A stretch of DNA of 64,000 bases from Spirochaetales bacterium (GCA_015075425.1 JABTUL010000002.1:992001-1056000); one strand, 5' to 3'. Counted from the first letter of the stretch, positions 53,144 to 62,926 are shown. The notes: generated by a model not told the origin, from the sequence alone. A program made the numbers and translations.

Positions 53144-53841
53144 GCAGCACGGATCATTTTTTCCAGAATGGCCGCCAGAATCTCACCGGCCAGAAGAGCT
53201 TTGGGTGCCGGTCCCAGGGTCAAACGTTCCGAACCTGAGGCGCTCAGGAGCAGCACAGAATTTTCCGCCGATGCAAAGCCCTGTGTGGTTTTGAACACTT
53301 GATTGGCGCAAATGAAATCCAGTTGCTTGCGCTTCATCTTGCCGAGCGCATGCTCTTCCAGGTGGTCTGTTTCTGCGGCAAAGCCGACAACAACCAATTG
53401 GTGAAAGTTTGCTTTTCTTTCTGCCACGGAAAGCAGAATATCCGGATTGCGCACCAGCTGGATGGTGAGGTCTTCCTGTGCTTCCTTCTTGATCTTCTGA
53501 GGCTGTGATTGTGCCGGTCTGTAGTCTGCTGGCGCGGCAGCCATGATGAGCAGACAATGATTGCGCAGTTGACCCAGAACTGCTTCCTGCATATCCAGCG
53601 TGCTTTCGACAGACAGGGAGAGCGATCCTTCCAGCTGATTGTAGCGCGCATCGGTGGCGCCGGCAATGTAAACAACCTCTCCAAAGATTGCCTGTCCGGC
53701 CCGGGCCATTTGCCAGCCCATCTGACCGCTGCTGGGGTTGCTGATGAAGCGTACCGGATCGAGCCATTCGCGGGTTGGTCCGGCCGTTACAATGAGACGC
53801 AGCTGTGAAGCAAGCGACCGGGCAACAGGGCTCCAGTTCAT
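53140..53841 (-). CDS. coaB: Phosphopantothenate-cysteine ligase
   Basis: 233 residues. The second step of CoA synthesis from phosphopantothenate. RLIVTAGPTREWLDPVRFIS and NPSSGQMGWQMA are the nucleotide-binding hallmarks, MAAAPADYRP is the acyl-phosphate region, and GFAAETDHLEEHALGKMKRK holds the conserved Lys. In most bacteria CoaB is fused to CoaC; here the two are separate genes joined by a 4-base overlap. Confidence 0.9.
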   Translation of the reverse strand: MNWSPVARSLASQLRLIVTAGPTREWLDPVRFISNPSSGQMGWQMARAGQAIFGEVVYIAGATDARYNQLEGSLSLSVESTLDMQEAVLGQLRNHCLLIMAAAPADYRPAQSQPQKIKKEAQEDLTIQLVRNPDILLSVAERKANFHQLVVVGFAAETDHLEEHALGKMKRKQLDFICANQVFKTTQGFASAENSVLLLSASGSERLTLGPAPKALLAGEILAAILEKMIRAA

Positions 53842-54362
53842 AAAAGTCTCAAAATTGTTTCTTCAATTTCTGCTACGGAGGACATCTTTCCCTGGCCCGC
53901 ATCCTTGCAGATCACTTCTCCTCCGTCCGGGCCGACTGTATGCACGCCCCGGGAACGTAACAGTTCCAGATTGGCACGGGTTGCCGGATGCCGGTACATG
54001 TTGGGATTCATCGCAGGCGCAACAAGGATGGGACAATTCAGTGCCAGCGCAGTCGTACTGACCAGATCATCGGCGATTCCCTGAGCCATTTTTGCCAGAA
54101 TGTTGGCCGTGGCCGGCGCCACAACCAGCAGGCGGGCGCGATTTTTAACCTCTATGTGCAGCATCCCTTCATCCCAGTCCGTTGTGTAAACTTTCTGTCC
54201 GCTCAATATTTCAAAAGTCAATGGACCTACAAAACGGGTGGCATTGGCCGTCATGAGAACACTGACCGGAAGGTCTCTTTTCACCAGGCTGCGCACAAGT
54301 TCACAGCTCTTGTAGGCGGCAATGCTTCCGGTAACGGCAATCAAAATCGATTTTTCTTGCAT
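53838..54362 (-). CDS. coaC: Phosphopantothenoylcysteine decarboxylase
   Basis: 174 residues, a stand-alone flavoprotein CoaC. ILIAVTGSIAAYKSCELVR is the FMN-binding strand, IEVKNRARLLVVAPATANI holds the catalytic His-like region, and LVAPAMNPNMYRHPAT is the Asn/Met signature. CKDAGQGKMSSV contains the catalytic Cys near the end. ATG 54362 is chosen because it starts the first strand; it lies two bases after the mutL stop. Confidence 0.92.
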   Translation of the reverse strand: MQEKSILIAVTGSIAAYKSCELVRSLVKRDLPVSVLMTANATRFVGPLTFEILSGQKVYTTDWDEGMLHIEVKNRARLLVVAPATANILAKMAQGIADDLVSTTALALNCPILVAPAMNPNMYRHPATRANLELLRSRGVHTVGPDGGEVICKDAGQGKMSSVAEIEETILRLL

Positions 54363-54364
54363 GG

Positions 54365-56125
54365 CTAACTCCGCATGAACATGCGATCCAGTTCCTCTTG
54401 CGTGATTCGAATCATGGTGGGACGGCCGTGTGGACAGCGCAGAGGTTCTGCACATTCTGAAAGTTCTTCCAGAATCCCGGAAATCACGGGACCGGAGATA
54501 CTATCATTTTTCTTGATCGATGCTTTGCAGGCTTTCATGGCGGCCAGTTCATCATAGAGAGCAAAGCCTGTCTCTCCCTGGAGGATGCGTCCAATCAAAT
54601 GCCAGAGGGTATCTTCCTCTGTCCCGACTTCCAGGTAAACGGGCACTTCGCGAACAATAACTTTATCCCGACCAAAGACTTCGACAGTAAAGCCGTTCTC
54701 TGCTAATCTTTCCCTTTCATGCTCGATCTGTTCCAGATCCGCGGCCGTGCATTCGATCACTACCGGTTCGAGTAATATCTGTTTTTCTTTTCTTTGCTCG
54801 GCAAAGCGACGGCGCATTTTTTCGTAATTAATGCGTTCGTGAGCCGTATGCTGATCCACAATATAGAAGCCATCCTCTGCTTCAGCCAATATGTAGGTGC
54901 CAAAAATTCGGCCTGAATGTTTAATGAACTGAACACGATGAACTCCTTCCGGATACGCTGCCTTTTCCTCAGTTGCGGTAACGATGGAACCTGATCCGGA
55001 CTTTTTGTTAGCGGATACAGCGAAAACCTCACTGGCAACGAGCTCCGTTTGCAGCGGCAGGGAGTAGGGTGACAGCGGTTTAATATGGTGGGCTTTGTGT
55101 TCGAGCCGGACCGGTGACTCTTTATGCAGGGCACCGTAGGTCATGTTGATCAGCGTTCCCATAAGCTGACTTTGATCCTTGAGGCGCACTTCCTTCTTTG
55201 CCGGATGGACGTTCACGTCAACAGTGGCGGGATCGAGTTCCAGAAACAGAAAAAAGCAGGGATAAGCGCCTGGAGGCAACAATTCGCCGTAAGCCTTCTT
55301 GATTAGAAAGCCGGCATTCTTCAGATCCACTGCCCGATTATTGATGAAAATATACTGACGGTCAGAGCGCGGGCGGAAGTAATCTCCACTGCACAGAAAG
55401 CCGTGGATGATAAACTCACTGCGGATGGCTTCGACAGAAAGGAGATGATCCTTGACAGTGCTGCCAAAGATTGCCGCGAGCCGCTCTTCCTGGCTTTTGT
55501 GTTCCGCTAAAAACAGATATTCACGCCCATCGCGTATGTATTCCAGCCGAAGTTCCGGATGCGCTATGGCGATTTTTATGATTTCCTGATAGATTTGCAG
55601 ATGTATGGATTTTTCCGATTTTTGAAATTTACGCCGCGCAGGTACGGAGTAAAAAAGATCTTTAATGATGATCTGCGTGCCTTCCGGATAGGCGACGGCT
55701 TCATGCTGGAGTAACTCGCCGCCGCGTACAAGCAGCAGTCCCCCCTGATTTTCCAGTGCCTGCCGGCTGCGAATCGTCAGTTCAGAGACAGCAGCGATAG
55801 CAGCCAGTGCTTCCCCCCGAAATCCCATGGAACGAATCTCCTCAAGATCACTCAGGTTGCGAATCTTGGATGTTGCGTGACGCTGGACGCTCAGTGGCAG
55901 ATCTGCAAAGAATATTCCACTGCCGTTATCGGTAATTTCCAGACTGTCCATACCCGCAGCACTGGTTCGAATGACGATGGAGGTGGCACCGGCATCCACA
56001 GAATTTTCCAGGCATTCTTTAACGATGGATGCCGGTCCTTCAATGACTTCGCCTGCCGCTATCTTATCCACCAGGAGGTCAGGCAGGGGAGCAATGTGTG
56101 AAAAATGAGTTGCCGTTATGTTCAT
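54365..56125 (-). CDS. mutL: DNA mismatch repair protein MutL
   Basis: 586 residues. The GHKL ATPase is clear: VDKIAAGEVIEGPASIVKE, ITDNGSGIFF and SMGFRGEALAAIA. The C-terminal endonuclease site DQHTAHERINYE and the zinc-site motif CPHGRPTMI, with ACKASIKKND, show it is the nicking type used where MutH is absent. It couples MutS recognition to strand nicking. It is the first gene of the minus-strand operon; its ATG overlaps that of the divergent small membrane protein. Confidence 0.95.
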   Translation of the reverse strand: MNITATHFSHIAPLPDLLVDKIAAGEVIEGPASIVKECLENSVDAGATSIVIRTSAAGMDSLEITDNGSGIFFADLPLSVQRHATSKIRNLSDLEEIRSMGFRGEALAAIAAVSELTIRSRQALENQGGLLLVRGGELLQHEAVAYPEGTQIIIKDLFYSVPARRKFQKSEKSIHLQIYQEIIKIAIAHPELRLEYIRDGREYLFLAEHKSQEERLAAIFGSTVKDHLLSVEAIRSEFIIHGFLCSGDYFRPRSDRQYIFINNRAVDLKNAGFLIKKAYGELLPPGAYPCFFLFLELDPATVDVNVHPAKKEVRLKDQSQLMGTLINMTYGALHKESPVRLEHKAHHIKPLSPYSLPLQTELVASEVFAVSANKKSGSGSIVTATEEKAAYPEGVHRVQFIKHSGRIFGTYILAEAEDGFYIVDQHTAHERINYEKMRRRFAEQRKEKQILLEPVVIECTAADLEQIEHERERLAENGFTVEVFGRDKVIVREVPVYLEVGTEEDTLWHLIGRILQGETGFALYDELAAMKACKASIKKNDSISGPVISGILEELSECAEPLRCPHGRPTMIRITQEELDRMFMRS

Positions 56126-56447
56126 GGCAGAAATAATGCTCTACTCTGACGGAGTTAACCAGTTGAATTTTCTTGTCGATCCAGATTTTCGCACCGGATT
56201 TATTACAGGAGCGATTCTGCATGTGGTGCTGGTCTTCACCCGCATCAGCCTGCTTTTATTTGAATGCTACACCCCGGGCTGTTCGGAAATTGTGATCTGG
56301 GATTTTCCCGTTTCCGTTGTCTATTACGCTTTTGACAGCGATTTTCCCATCATCTTCTTTTCCCTGCTGTTGGGATCGGCATTGTGGGGATTCTGGGGGT
56401 TTGGTCTGCTCAAACTTGTGCGTGTCCTGACCCGTAAATTTTCTTGA
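56124..56447 (+). CDS. Small membrane protein of unknown function
   Basis: 107 residues with two hydrophobic helices (FITGAILHVVLVFTRISLLLF and PIIFFSLLLGSALWGFWGF, split here for length). No family recognised. ATG 56124 overlaps the mutL ATG on the other strand; ATG 56136 is an alternative. The stop overlaps the following TTG start. Confidence 0.55.
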   Translation: MAEIMLYSDGVNQLNFLVDPDFRTGFITGAILHVVLVFTRISLLLFECYTPGCSEIVIWDFPVSVVYYAFDSDFPIIFFSLLLGSALWGFWGFGLLKLVRVLTRKFS

Positions 56448-57463
56448 GGATACCCGTTGCCTGTATTGGCCTCGGTAGAATTGCTTACGGGCTGGAAGCG
56501 GATCCTTACCGGTACCATCCCTGTACACACCTGGGGAGCATCCTCGCGCGCCGTTCCTTTTTGCTTACCCGGGCCTATGATTACGATCAGGGTCAGTGCA
56601 GCAAGTTCGCGCGATGGTGGCAAAAGAAAGTCCGTCAAAACGCCCCGGTAATTTTTGATCGGGGCACTGCTTTCCTGGAAAGCATGCGAAAGGATCCGCC
56701 GCAGGCCTGTATCATTGCCACCCCGCCGGCATCGCATGTAGAGCTTGCCATGGCTGTCCTCGATCTGGGAGTCAAACAGATCATTCTGGAAAAGCCCGTG
56801 AGCACAAATCTAAAAGATGCCCAACAATTATTAACAATTGCCCGGAAAAAGAAGGCCCAGATCCGGGTGAATTTCGAGCGACGTTACCACAACGGCTACA
56901 GGAAAATCAAGTCGCTTCTCGCAACGGAAAAACTTGGAGCGCTACGCTCCATACAGGGTAAAGTTTTGCGGGGGCCCATAAGGCAGGGGGAAGGTCCTGA
57001 CAGGGAGGGGCCCCTGCTCCATGATGCGATTCACTGGCTGGATCTGCTCGTCAATTACGTTGGGACACCACGGAATCTATCCTTCCGGCGATTGGATTTG
57101 CCCGGAGCCCGCCCGCCCCTCGAGCATACCGTGTTCTTACGGCTGGACTACGCGGAATTTACGGCAACCCTGGAGTCGGGCGGACGAAGGCGCTACTTTA
57201 CCTTTGAAATGGAGCTTGATTTTGAAAGGGGTCGCCTCCGGGCAGGCAATACAGGATTTGAAATGTATGTCAGTCGATCCTCACGCCGTTATGCGAAATT
57301 TTTTGAACTGCAACGCATACCGCTGCCCTTCCGACTCAACAATCCCTGGCTGGAGCTCTATCGCGAGCTTGAGCTTGCCTGTCGGGGAAAACCTGCGGCT
57401 CTGACCAGCAGCCTTGAAAGTTCTCTGGAGTCTCTGGCCATGGTCGATCAGGTCTACGGCTAA
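56444..57463 (+). CDS. Gfo/Idh/MocA-family oxidoreductase
   Basis: 339 residues. The N-terminal Rossmann fold opens with VACIGLGRIAYGLEADPYR; CIIATPPASHVELA and the catalytic Lys in QIILEKPVSTN follow. LLHDAIHWLDLL is the HDxxH substrate motif. These enzymes oxidise or reduce sugars or cyclitols with NAD(P). The start is TTG 56444, overlapping the previous stop. The two glycosyltransferases nearby suggest a nucleotide-sugar substrate; this is inference. Confidence 0.87.
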   Translation: MRIPVACIGLGRIAYGLEADPYRYHPCTHLGSILARRSFLLTRAYDYDQGQCSKFARWWQKKVRQNAPVIFDRGTAFLESMRKDPPQACIIATPPASHVELAMAVLDLGVKQIILEKPVSTNLKDAQQLLTIARKKKAQIRVNFERRYHNGYRKIKSLLATEKLGALRSIQGKVLRGPIRQGEGPDREGPLLHDAIHWLDLLVNYVGTPRNLSFRRLDLPGARPPLEHTVFLRLDYAEFTATLESGGRRRYFTFEMELDFERGRLRAGNTGFEMYVSRSSRRYAKFFELQRIPLPFRLNNPWLELYRELELACRGKPAALTSSLESSLESLAMVDQVYG

Positions 57464-57780
57464 ATGGTAGTGTCAAAAACCAGTCCCTGGCAGGCAAGCG
57501 GAGTGGGATCTTCTTTGATCCACGCGGAGCAGGCCGTGTCCAGTACGGCCAGGACGCAAGCATTTACATTCTTTTCCCTTGTGGGAGCAAAAACGAACTG
57601 CTTCACCTGATGGCGCGTTTCCTGACACATTTCATCTTTGATTTGAAAGGCAAGTATCACCCGCAAATTGGCTTCGCTGGCTTCCAGGTAGTCCGATTCT
57701 TTGTTTACGCAGACAAGGAGGCTGGCAACTGGTAAGAGAAAGGCCATCGTTTTGAGCAGACTCTTTTTTGATGCGCGCAT
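57460..57780 (-). CDS. Small putative lipoprotein
   Basis: 106 residues with signal peptide and lipobox ASLLVC. The mature part has five further cysteines (MCQET, NACVLA, DTACSA, LACQG). No family recognised. It overlaps the convergent oxidoreductase by four bases and the divergent glycosyltransferase start by about 29 bases. Confidence 0.6.
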   Translation of the reverse strand: MRASKKSLLKTMAFLLPVASLLVCVNKESDYLEASEANLRVILAFQIKDEMCQETRHQVKQFVFAPTREKNVNACVLAVLDTACSAWIKEDPTPLACQGLVFDTTI

Positions 57781-58849
57781 GATAGCCAGTTCCGGTATTG
57801 GAACTCAGGTCCAGAATGTCCTGCGTTCTTTCCTGGTCCAGGGAAGGGCCCCGGTACTCCTTGGCGACCCCTTTTTGATAGAACGACTCCTTCCCGATTA
57901 TCCGGGGGAAATCAGGGAATGGCGCTCTCGCATTTACAGCCCCGGCGAGCAATGGAGCTGTCCGGCTATCGCTTCGCCTGATTTCATCCATTTTCCTCAT
58001 TACAATGCTGCGGTCAAAGAGCTGCGCCGTGCTTTTGTAGTCGTTCATGATTTGATACATTTACAGTCACCGGAGTTTCGTTCCCCGCTTTACCGTATTT
58101 ACGCCCGCTTTTTACTGGATCAAATCAGCCGGCGAGCATTGCATATCATTACGGTCAGTGAAGCCACGCGCAAGACCTTGATTGAATACTTCCCGGCAGC
58201 AGAACCTAAAACAACGACAATCTATAACGGAATCAACCATTCTTTGTTCAAGCCCGCTGAGAAAAAATCGATTGTCCGGTTCCAGAAAAAAAATCAGCTG
58301 CCCCTGGAGTACCTGCTGGTAACGGGCATTGGCAAAGCACATAAAAATCTCGATCGACTGCTCCGTGCTCTGCAACCCCTCTGGAAGCAGAAGTGCGCCC
58401 CTCCTCTGGTTGTTGCCGGTGCCGGTGTGAGACTGCCAGAATACGCCTCGGGAATTCTTTCGCCGGTAGAGGAAGCGGAGAACGTGATCCAGCTGGGATT
58501 TCTGCCGGAAAAAGAACTGCCGCTCCTCTATAGTGGTTGCCAGCTTTTCATTCAGCCCTCTTTTCTGGAAGGCTTTGGTTTTCCCCTGGCGGAAGCGCTG
58601 GCTTGTGGAGCTGTTTGTGTGGCCGGAAATCGCACAAGTCTGCCGGAAGTGGGGGGAGATGCCGTTCATTACTTTAATCCGTTCAGTATTGAAGAAATCC
58701 AGGCCGCCATTGTTCAGGCCCTGACTTCTTCCGACTTGCGCCGGCGCCTGCGTGGCCGCGCGAGAAAACAGGCGTCACGCTTCAGCTGGGAAAGTCATGT
58801 AGCTAAATTGGATGAAATTTATCAAAGCTACGGACTCAATTTTTCCTGA
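57752..58849 (+). CDS. GT4-family glycosyltransferase
   Basis: 365 residues from TTG 57752, which has AAAGG eight bases upstream and begins the first strand LSRLFFDARMIASSGIGTQV. The donor-binding half has LLVTGIGKAHKNLDRLL, and FIQPSFLEGFGFPLAEALACG with the Glu pair of the GT4 family. It transfers a sugar from a nucleotide donor to a cell-surface glycan. The first bases overlap the divergent lipoprotein gene. Confidence 0.87.
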   Translation: MSRLFFDARMIASSGIGTQVQNVLRSFLVQGRAPVLLGDPFLIERLLPDYPGEIREWRSRIYSPGEQWSCPAIASPDFIHFPHYNAAVKELRRAFVVVHDLIHLQSPEFRSPLYRIYARFLLDQISRRALHIITVSEATRKTLIEYFPAAEPKTTTIYNGINHSLFKPAEKKSIVRFQKKNQLPLEYLLVTGIGKAHKNLDRLLRALQPLWKQKCAPPLVVAGAGVRLPEYASGILSPVEEAENVIQLGFLPEKELPLLYSGCQLFIQPSFLEGFGFPLAEALACGAVCVAGNRTSLPEVGGDAVHYFNPFSIEEIQAAIVQALTSSDLRRRLRGRARKQASRFSWESHVAKLDEIYQSYGLNFS

Positions 58850-59787
58850 GAGGAACGGCGGCTTAATTTGCGCAACAGACTGAACGTTTCATTATGGTAC
58901 TTGTTGATGGTATCCAGGATAAGTCCCACGGCAAAGCACAAAACAGAAAGTATTGCCAGGCCAGCGGCAAGAATCGCCAGCGGGACGTGATAGACGTATT
59001 TCTCCTGAATGTAATCCATAATGGGCCAGAATCCCGCACCCAGGCTGGCCAGCGCCAGCAGGGCACCGGCCAGACCAAAAAAAACAAGTGGTTTATAATC
59101 CTTAAATATCATGAAGATCGACTTAAGAACCAGAAATCCATCAGAAAAAGTACTCAGTTTGGAAAAGCTGCCCGCCGGCCGTTCACCGTATTCAATCGGT
59201 ATTTCACGGACCACAAATCCTTTGGTGAGCGCCTGTAGCGTGAGCTCGGTTTCAATCTCAAAACCGGCGGACAGCAAAGGAATCGATTTGACAAAGTCCC
59301 TGGAAAAAGCCCGATACCCGGAAAGGACATCCTTGATGGGTGATCCAAACATAAAGGATATGAGTCCGGATACAAGATGATTTCCAAAGACATGAAAGCG
59401 GCGAAAGGAGTCCGATTGAAACCGGGACATCCGCGTGCCCACAGCCATATCAGCGCCTGACTCGACAAGTTCAATCAGAGACATGGCTGATGCCGCCGGG
59501 TAGGTTGCATCGCCATCAGCCATGAGGTAGATATCCGCTTCCACGCTCTCAAACATATGCTGGACTACATGACCCTTGCCTTGCTTGCGGGAAGGGACAA
59601 CGCGCGCTCCCGCCTTCAGAGCCCGCTCGGCTGTGTCATCGCTGGAATTGTTATCGAATACGTAAATGCGAGCTCCGGGCAGAGCTTTGCGAAAATCAGC
59701 AACCACGCCCGCGATGGTGACGGCTTCATTGTAGCAGGGCAGAAGGACCGCAATTTCCCGCGATGCTTTACCCCTTCTGCCTGCCAT
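58828..59787 (-). CDS. GT2-family glycosyltransferase (DPM1-like) with membrane helices
   Basis: 319 residues. The GT2 fold reads IAVLLPCYNEAVTIAGVV, YVFDNNSSDDTAE and ADIYLMADGDATYP with the metal DxD; the C-terminus adds two membrane helices (PLVFFGLAGALLALASLG; AGLAILSVLCFAVGLIL). Such enzymes make polyprenyl-phosphate sugars, which would supply the GT39-like transferases in the window. The tail overlaps the convergent GT4 gene by 22 bases. Confidence 0.87.
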   Translation of the reverse strand: MAGRRGKASREIAVLLPCYNEAVTIAGVVADFRKALPGARIYVFDNNSSDDTAERALKAGARVVPSRKQGKGHVVQHMFESVEADIYLMADGDATYPAASAMSLIELVESGADMAVGTRMSRFQSDSFRRFHVFGNHLVSGLISFMFGSPIKDVLSGYRAFSRDFVKSIPLLSAGFEIETELTLQALTKGFVVREIPIEYGERPAGSFSKLSTFSDGFLVLKSIFMIFKDYKPLVFFGLAGALLALASLGAGFWPIMDYIQEKYVYHVPLAILAAGLAILSVLCFAVGLILDTINKYHNETFSLLRKLSRRSSQEKLSP

Positions 59788-59873
59788 GGAAAAACCAGCC
59801 TGCCTGAAAGGCGTGAGCCGTGCAAGAAATAACTTGCCTGGAAATGCTTCTGACTGGAGAATCGTGTTCGTTT

Positions 59874-61187
59874 ATGAAACGCGGATCTTTTCTTACTATT
59901 TTTTTGCTGGGCGTGCTCGGTATGTATTGCCGGAGCGGTTCGCCGGTTCGCCTGCCTGCGCCAGAGACACGTCAGAAAATCGGCAGTGAAAGCTGTCAGT
60001 TTCTCCTGCAACCTTACCAGAAAACAACCATCACTGTGGATAACGAGCTTCAGACCCCACGAATCCTGTCGCGGGATAAAACAATGGCGACCATTGAAAT
60101 CTCCTGGCCGCGCTACAAGGACGGAAAAGGTAGCGAGCTTTTGATTGAACACGCGGATTTTGCTCCCCGGCGTAAAATTTACAATGAATGCCCGGCCGGT
60201 GTGGCGATGTTTCTGAACACACCCGCATCCCGACTTGTATTTGAGAATTATTTATCATCGGGTAAACAGCCCAAGAGTGTTACCTTCATTGATGATCGCC
60301 GGATCGTTATCCCCTACATGCTGGAAAAAGGGGCAGAGGTGATCCATATTCTGAGTGGAGAGCGGACCTGGCTGCGCCCTCCAGAAGAATGGGCCCGGCA
60401 TACAGGTTTCGTAGAATCGCTTGTCCTGCCCGGAGAAATCTGGATTTCTCAGATGTACATAAGTAAGATCCATGTGTTTGATCGGCGCTCGCTGGCTTAC
60501 AAAACAACGATTTCCCTTTCAGCGCGCTGGCCTAAAGTTCTGACCTACGATGCCGGTCGCAATCTGGTCTATGCCAGCAACTGGGGTTCGCATGACATTT
60601 CTGTAATTGATCCAGCCAGTCACAAGGAACTCAGAAGAATCAAAACGGGCGGAGTGCCGCGGGGCATGCTGGTCATGGAAGACGGAACGCTGTTTGCCGC
60701 TCAATTTGGTGGAGAAAATGATACAGATGGCAGAGGGTTACTATTACAGATCGATGTGGAATCTGGCCGGATCTTGAATCGTTACGGCCGCCCGGGTAGC
60801 AAAAGACATATAGCCAGGGGAAAAGAATTTGTTTACGTATCTGATATGAGCGATGCCAGCGTCGATGTGTTTTCGCGGGCGGAGAATTCCATCGTGAATC
60901 GGATTGCTGTTTACTCCAAACCCAATACGATCGTTCTGAGTCCGGACCAGAAGACGCTTTTTGTATCCTGCCGTGGACCCAACAATCCGCAGAGCTATCT
61001 CATCAAGGGCCATCAGATGGGCCGGGTCTATCTCATTGATACAGTGAGCCAGGCTGTGACGGAGTATCGCGAGGGAGGCAATCAGCCTACCGGACTGGAC
61101 GTTTCTCCGGACGGGCTATACCTTGCTTCCTCTGATTTTCTCGATGCTGCCATTCGAATTTATCGCGTTCTTCCTGGAGCCCCCTGA
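59874..61187 (+). CDS. YncE-like beta-propeller lipoprotein
   Basis: 437 residues from ATG 59874. Lipobox LGMYC. The mature protein has repeated blades: RNLVYASNWGSHDISVIDPA, KEFVYVSDMSDASVDVFSRA, TIVLSPDQKTLFVSCRG and LDVSPDGLYLASSDFLDAAI. This is a seven-bladed propeller of the YncE/surface-antigen type, usually periplasmic or surface, binding proteins or DNA. No enzyme site was recognised. Its stop overlaps the M28 peptidase start in TGATG. Confidence 0.78.
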   Translation: MKRGSFLTIFLLGVLGMYCRSGSPVRLPAPETRQKIGSESCQFLLQPYQKTTITVDNELQTPRILSRDKTMATIEISWPRYKDGKGSELLIEHADFAPRRKIYNECPAGVAMFLNTPASRLVFENYLSSGKQPKSVTFIDDRRIVIPYMLEKGAEVIHILSGERTWLRPPEEWARHTGFVESLVLPGEIWISQMYISKIHVFDRRSLAYKTTISLSARWPKVLTYDAGRNLVYASNWGSHDISVIDPASHKELRRIKTGGVPRGMLVMEDGTLFAAQFGGENDTDGRGLLLQIDVESGRILNRYGRPGSKRHIARGKEFVYVSDMSDASVDVFSRAENSIVNRIAVYSKPNTIVLSPDQKTLFVSCRGPNNPQSYLIKGHQMGRVYLIDTVSQAVTEYREGGNQPTGLDVSPDGLYLASSDFLDAAIRIYRVLPGAP

Positions 61188-62926
61188 TGACATTTGGCCG
61201 GGCAGTACAACTGCTAACGGTTGGCGTTTTCGTTTTCACCTGCGCCCGTCCACAGCCGGAGCTTCGCGAGGATGATCTGGCCTATTACACGCGCATGCTG
61301 AGTTCACCTGCTTTCAACGGGCGTGAGTCGGGGACTCTTGATGCCTACCGGGCAGCGCGAACCATTGCTCGTGAACACAAGAGAAATCAACTGCAACCGC
61401 TGTACAGTGGATCTTTCATGGACCGATTTTCCATTGAATTGGGTTCAGAGGCTGACGGCGAGAATTTGCTCACTGTTACACTGGACAGCGAACAAAAAAC
61501 TTTTCCAATCACTCCGGTGCCTTCAGCGGTCCGCTCGGAACTAACTGGCGAACTTCTTTACGCCTCTTTTTGTTTGCGCTCGGCTACGGGAAGCGAACTG
61601 CATGGTTTGCCGGTTCGTGGGCGAGTGCTCCTGTGCAGTCGTTACGCACCCGGTGGAAAGGAAAATCAGAAGTTTCAGCGGGAGATGAGCTTTCAGGCCA
61701 AACTTCAGGCGGCCCGGGAAGCGGGCGCTACAGGACTCATTTTTTTGCGCGGGGCAGATGGACCGGTCATGAAAACGGAGGACTTTGAAGCAGATTTACG
61801 GGGAAATTTTCCGGCGGCTTTTGTGAATGGTTCTGAGCTGTATGATCTCCTGCCCTGGCTTCGAACTGCAGAACAGGATTTGCTGGCCGGTAAGCCGGTG
61901 AAAGAACACGGGCGTATTGTCGGGAGTGCAACGCTTAAAACAGCTGTTAAAGAAAAGAAACGCCCCGGTTTCAACGTAGGGGCCGTACCCTATCCCCATG
62001 AGCACGGTCGTCCCCGCGTACTGGTGGGTGCCCATCTGGATCATATAGGCCGGGGAGACTTTTCAAGCATGGGTAAGCGCGGTCGCATCCACCCGGGAGC
62101 TGATGACAATGCTTCGGGGACGGCAGTACTTCTGGAACTGGGTGCCTATCTACAAAAAAATCCCGTTGCCGGGCTCAATGTAGAAATTGTCCACTTCGAT
62201 GGCGAAGAACGTGGCTTGCTGGGAGCGGAGATTCACGCGACGCGCAATGAAAAAAATCTCCCGGATTATATGATCAATCTGGATATGGTAGGACGGTTGC
62301 GCAAGGAAAGGGGACTGCATTTGCAGGGAGCCGATAGCGGCGATGAGCGCTGGCGTGATCTTCTGCTGGAAGCACACAGTCGTTCCAGCCTGGGTCAGTT
62401 GAAACTGGATTTCATGCCGGGCGGTCGCGGGCCTTCCGATCACAGCGTGTTTTACATGCGCAACGTACCGGTGGCCTTTTTGTTCACCGGCGAACATAGC
62501 GAATACCACACAGAGCGTGATACTTTTGATACTCTTAACCTGGAAGGGTTGCTGGGCGTAACGGAATTCACTCTGGAAATTTTGCACGGGATTGCCAGCC
62601 TGAGTCCACCGGTAAACTTTCGTCGGGCCCCCGAAGAACCATTGCGCGCTGCTTTTTCCTGGAAACTTCGCCTGGGGATCATGCCTGGCAACTACACCGG
62701 CAATGACGGAATTCTGGTGGGAGCGATTCGCAAAGAAGCCCCCATCGCAAACAGTGGGCTGAAAGAAGGCGATGTCATTCAAAAAATTGGATCCGAGTCC
62801 ATACTGACCATGCGCGACCTTATGCGTTTTCTGGATCAGGCCAGCGCGGAAAAGGAGTATGAATTTACCATTCGGCGGAAGGAAGAAGTGCTTACCGTCC
62901 GTTCACGCTTATGGAGCGGCCGTTGA
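61187..62926 (+). CDS. M28-family aminopeptidase lipoprotein with PA and PDZ domains
   Basis: 579 residues. Lipobox VFVFTC. A PA-like insert (about 120-250) precedes the M28 zinc peptidase core: GAHLDHIGRG (His), GADDNASGTAVLLE (Asp), FDGEERGLLGAE (Glu-Glu), NLDMVGRL (Asp), SEYHTERDT (His). A PDZ domain closes the protein (SGLKEGDVIQKIGSESI). It should remove N-terminal residues from peptides outside the cell or in the periplasm. It is coupled to the propeller gene and overlaps the epimerase by 16 bases. Confidence 0.9.
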   Translation: MTFGRAVQLLTVGVFVFTCARPQPELREDDLAYYTRMLSSPAFNGRESGTLDAYRAARTIAREHKRNQLQPLYSGSFMDRFSIELGSEADGENLLTVTLDSEQKTFPITPVPSAVRSELTGELLYASFCLRSATGSELHGLPVRGRVLLCSRYAPGGKENQKFQREMSFQAKLQAAREAGATGLIFLRGADGPVMKTEDFEADLRGNFPAAFVNGSELYDLLPWLRTAEQDLLAGKPVKEHGRIVGSATLKTAVKEKKRPGFNVGAVPYPHEHGRPRVLVGAHLDHIGRGDFSSMGKRGRIHPGADDNASGTAVLLELGAYLQKNPVAGLNVEIVHFDGEERGLLGAEIHATRNEKNLPDYMINLDMVGRLRKERGLHLQGADSGDERWRDLLLEAHSRSSLGQLKLDFMPGGRGPSDHSVFYMRNVPVAFLFTGEHSEYHTERDTFDTLNLEGLLGVTEFTLEILHGIASLSPPVNFRRAPEEPLRAAFSWKLRLGIMPGNYTGNDGILVGAIRKEAPIANSGLKEGDVIQKIGSESILTMRDLMRFLDQASAEKEYEFTIRRKEEVLTVRSRLWSGR

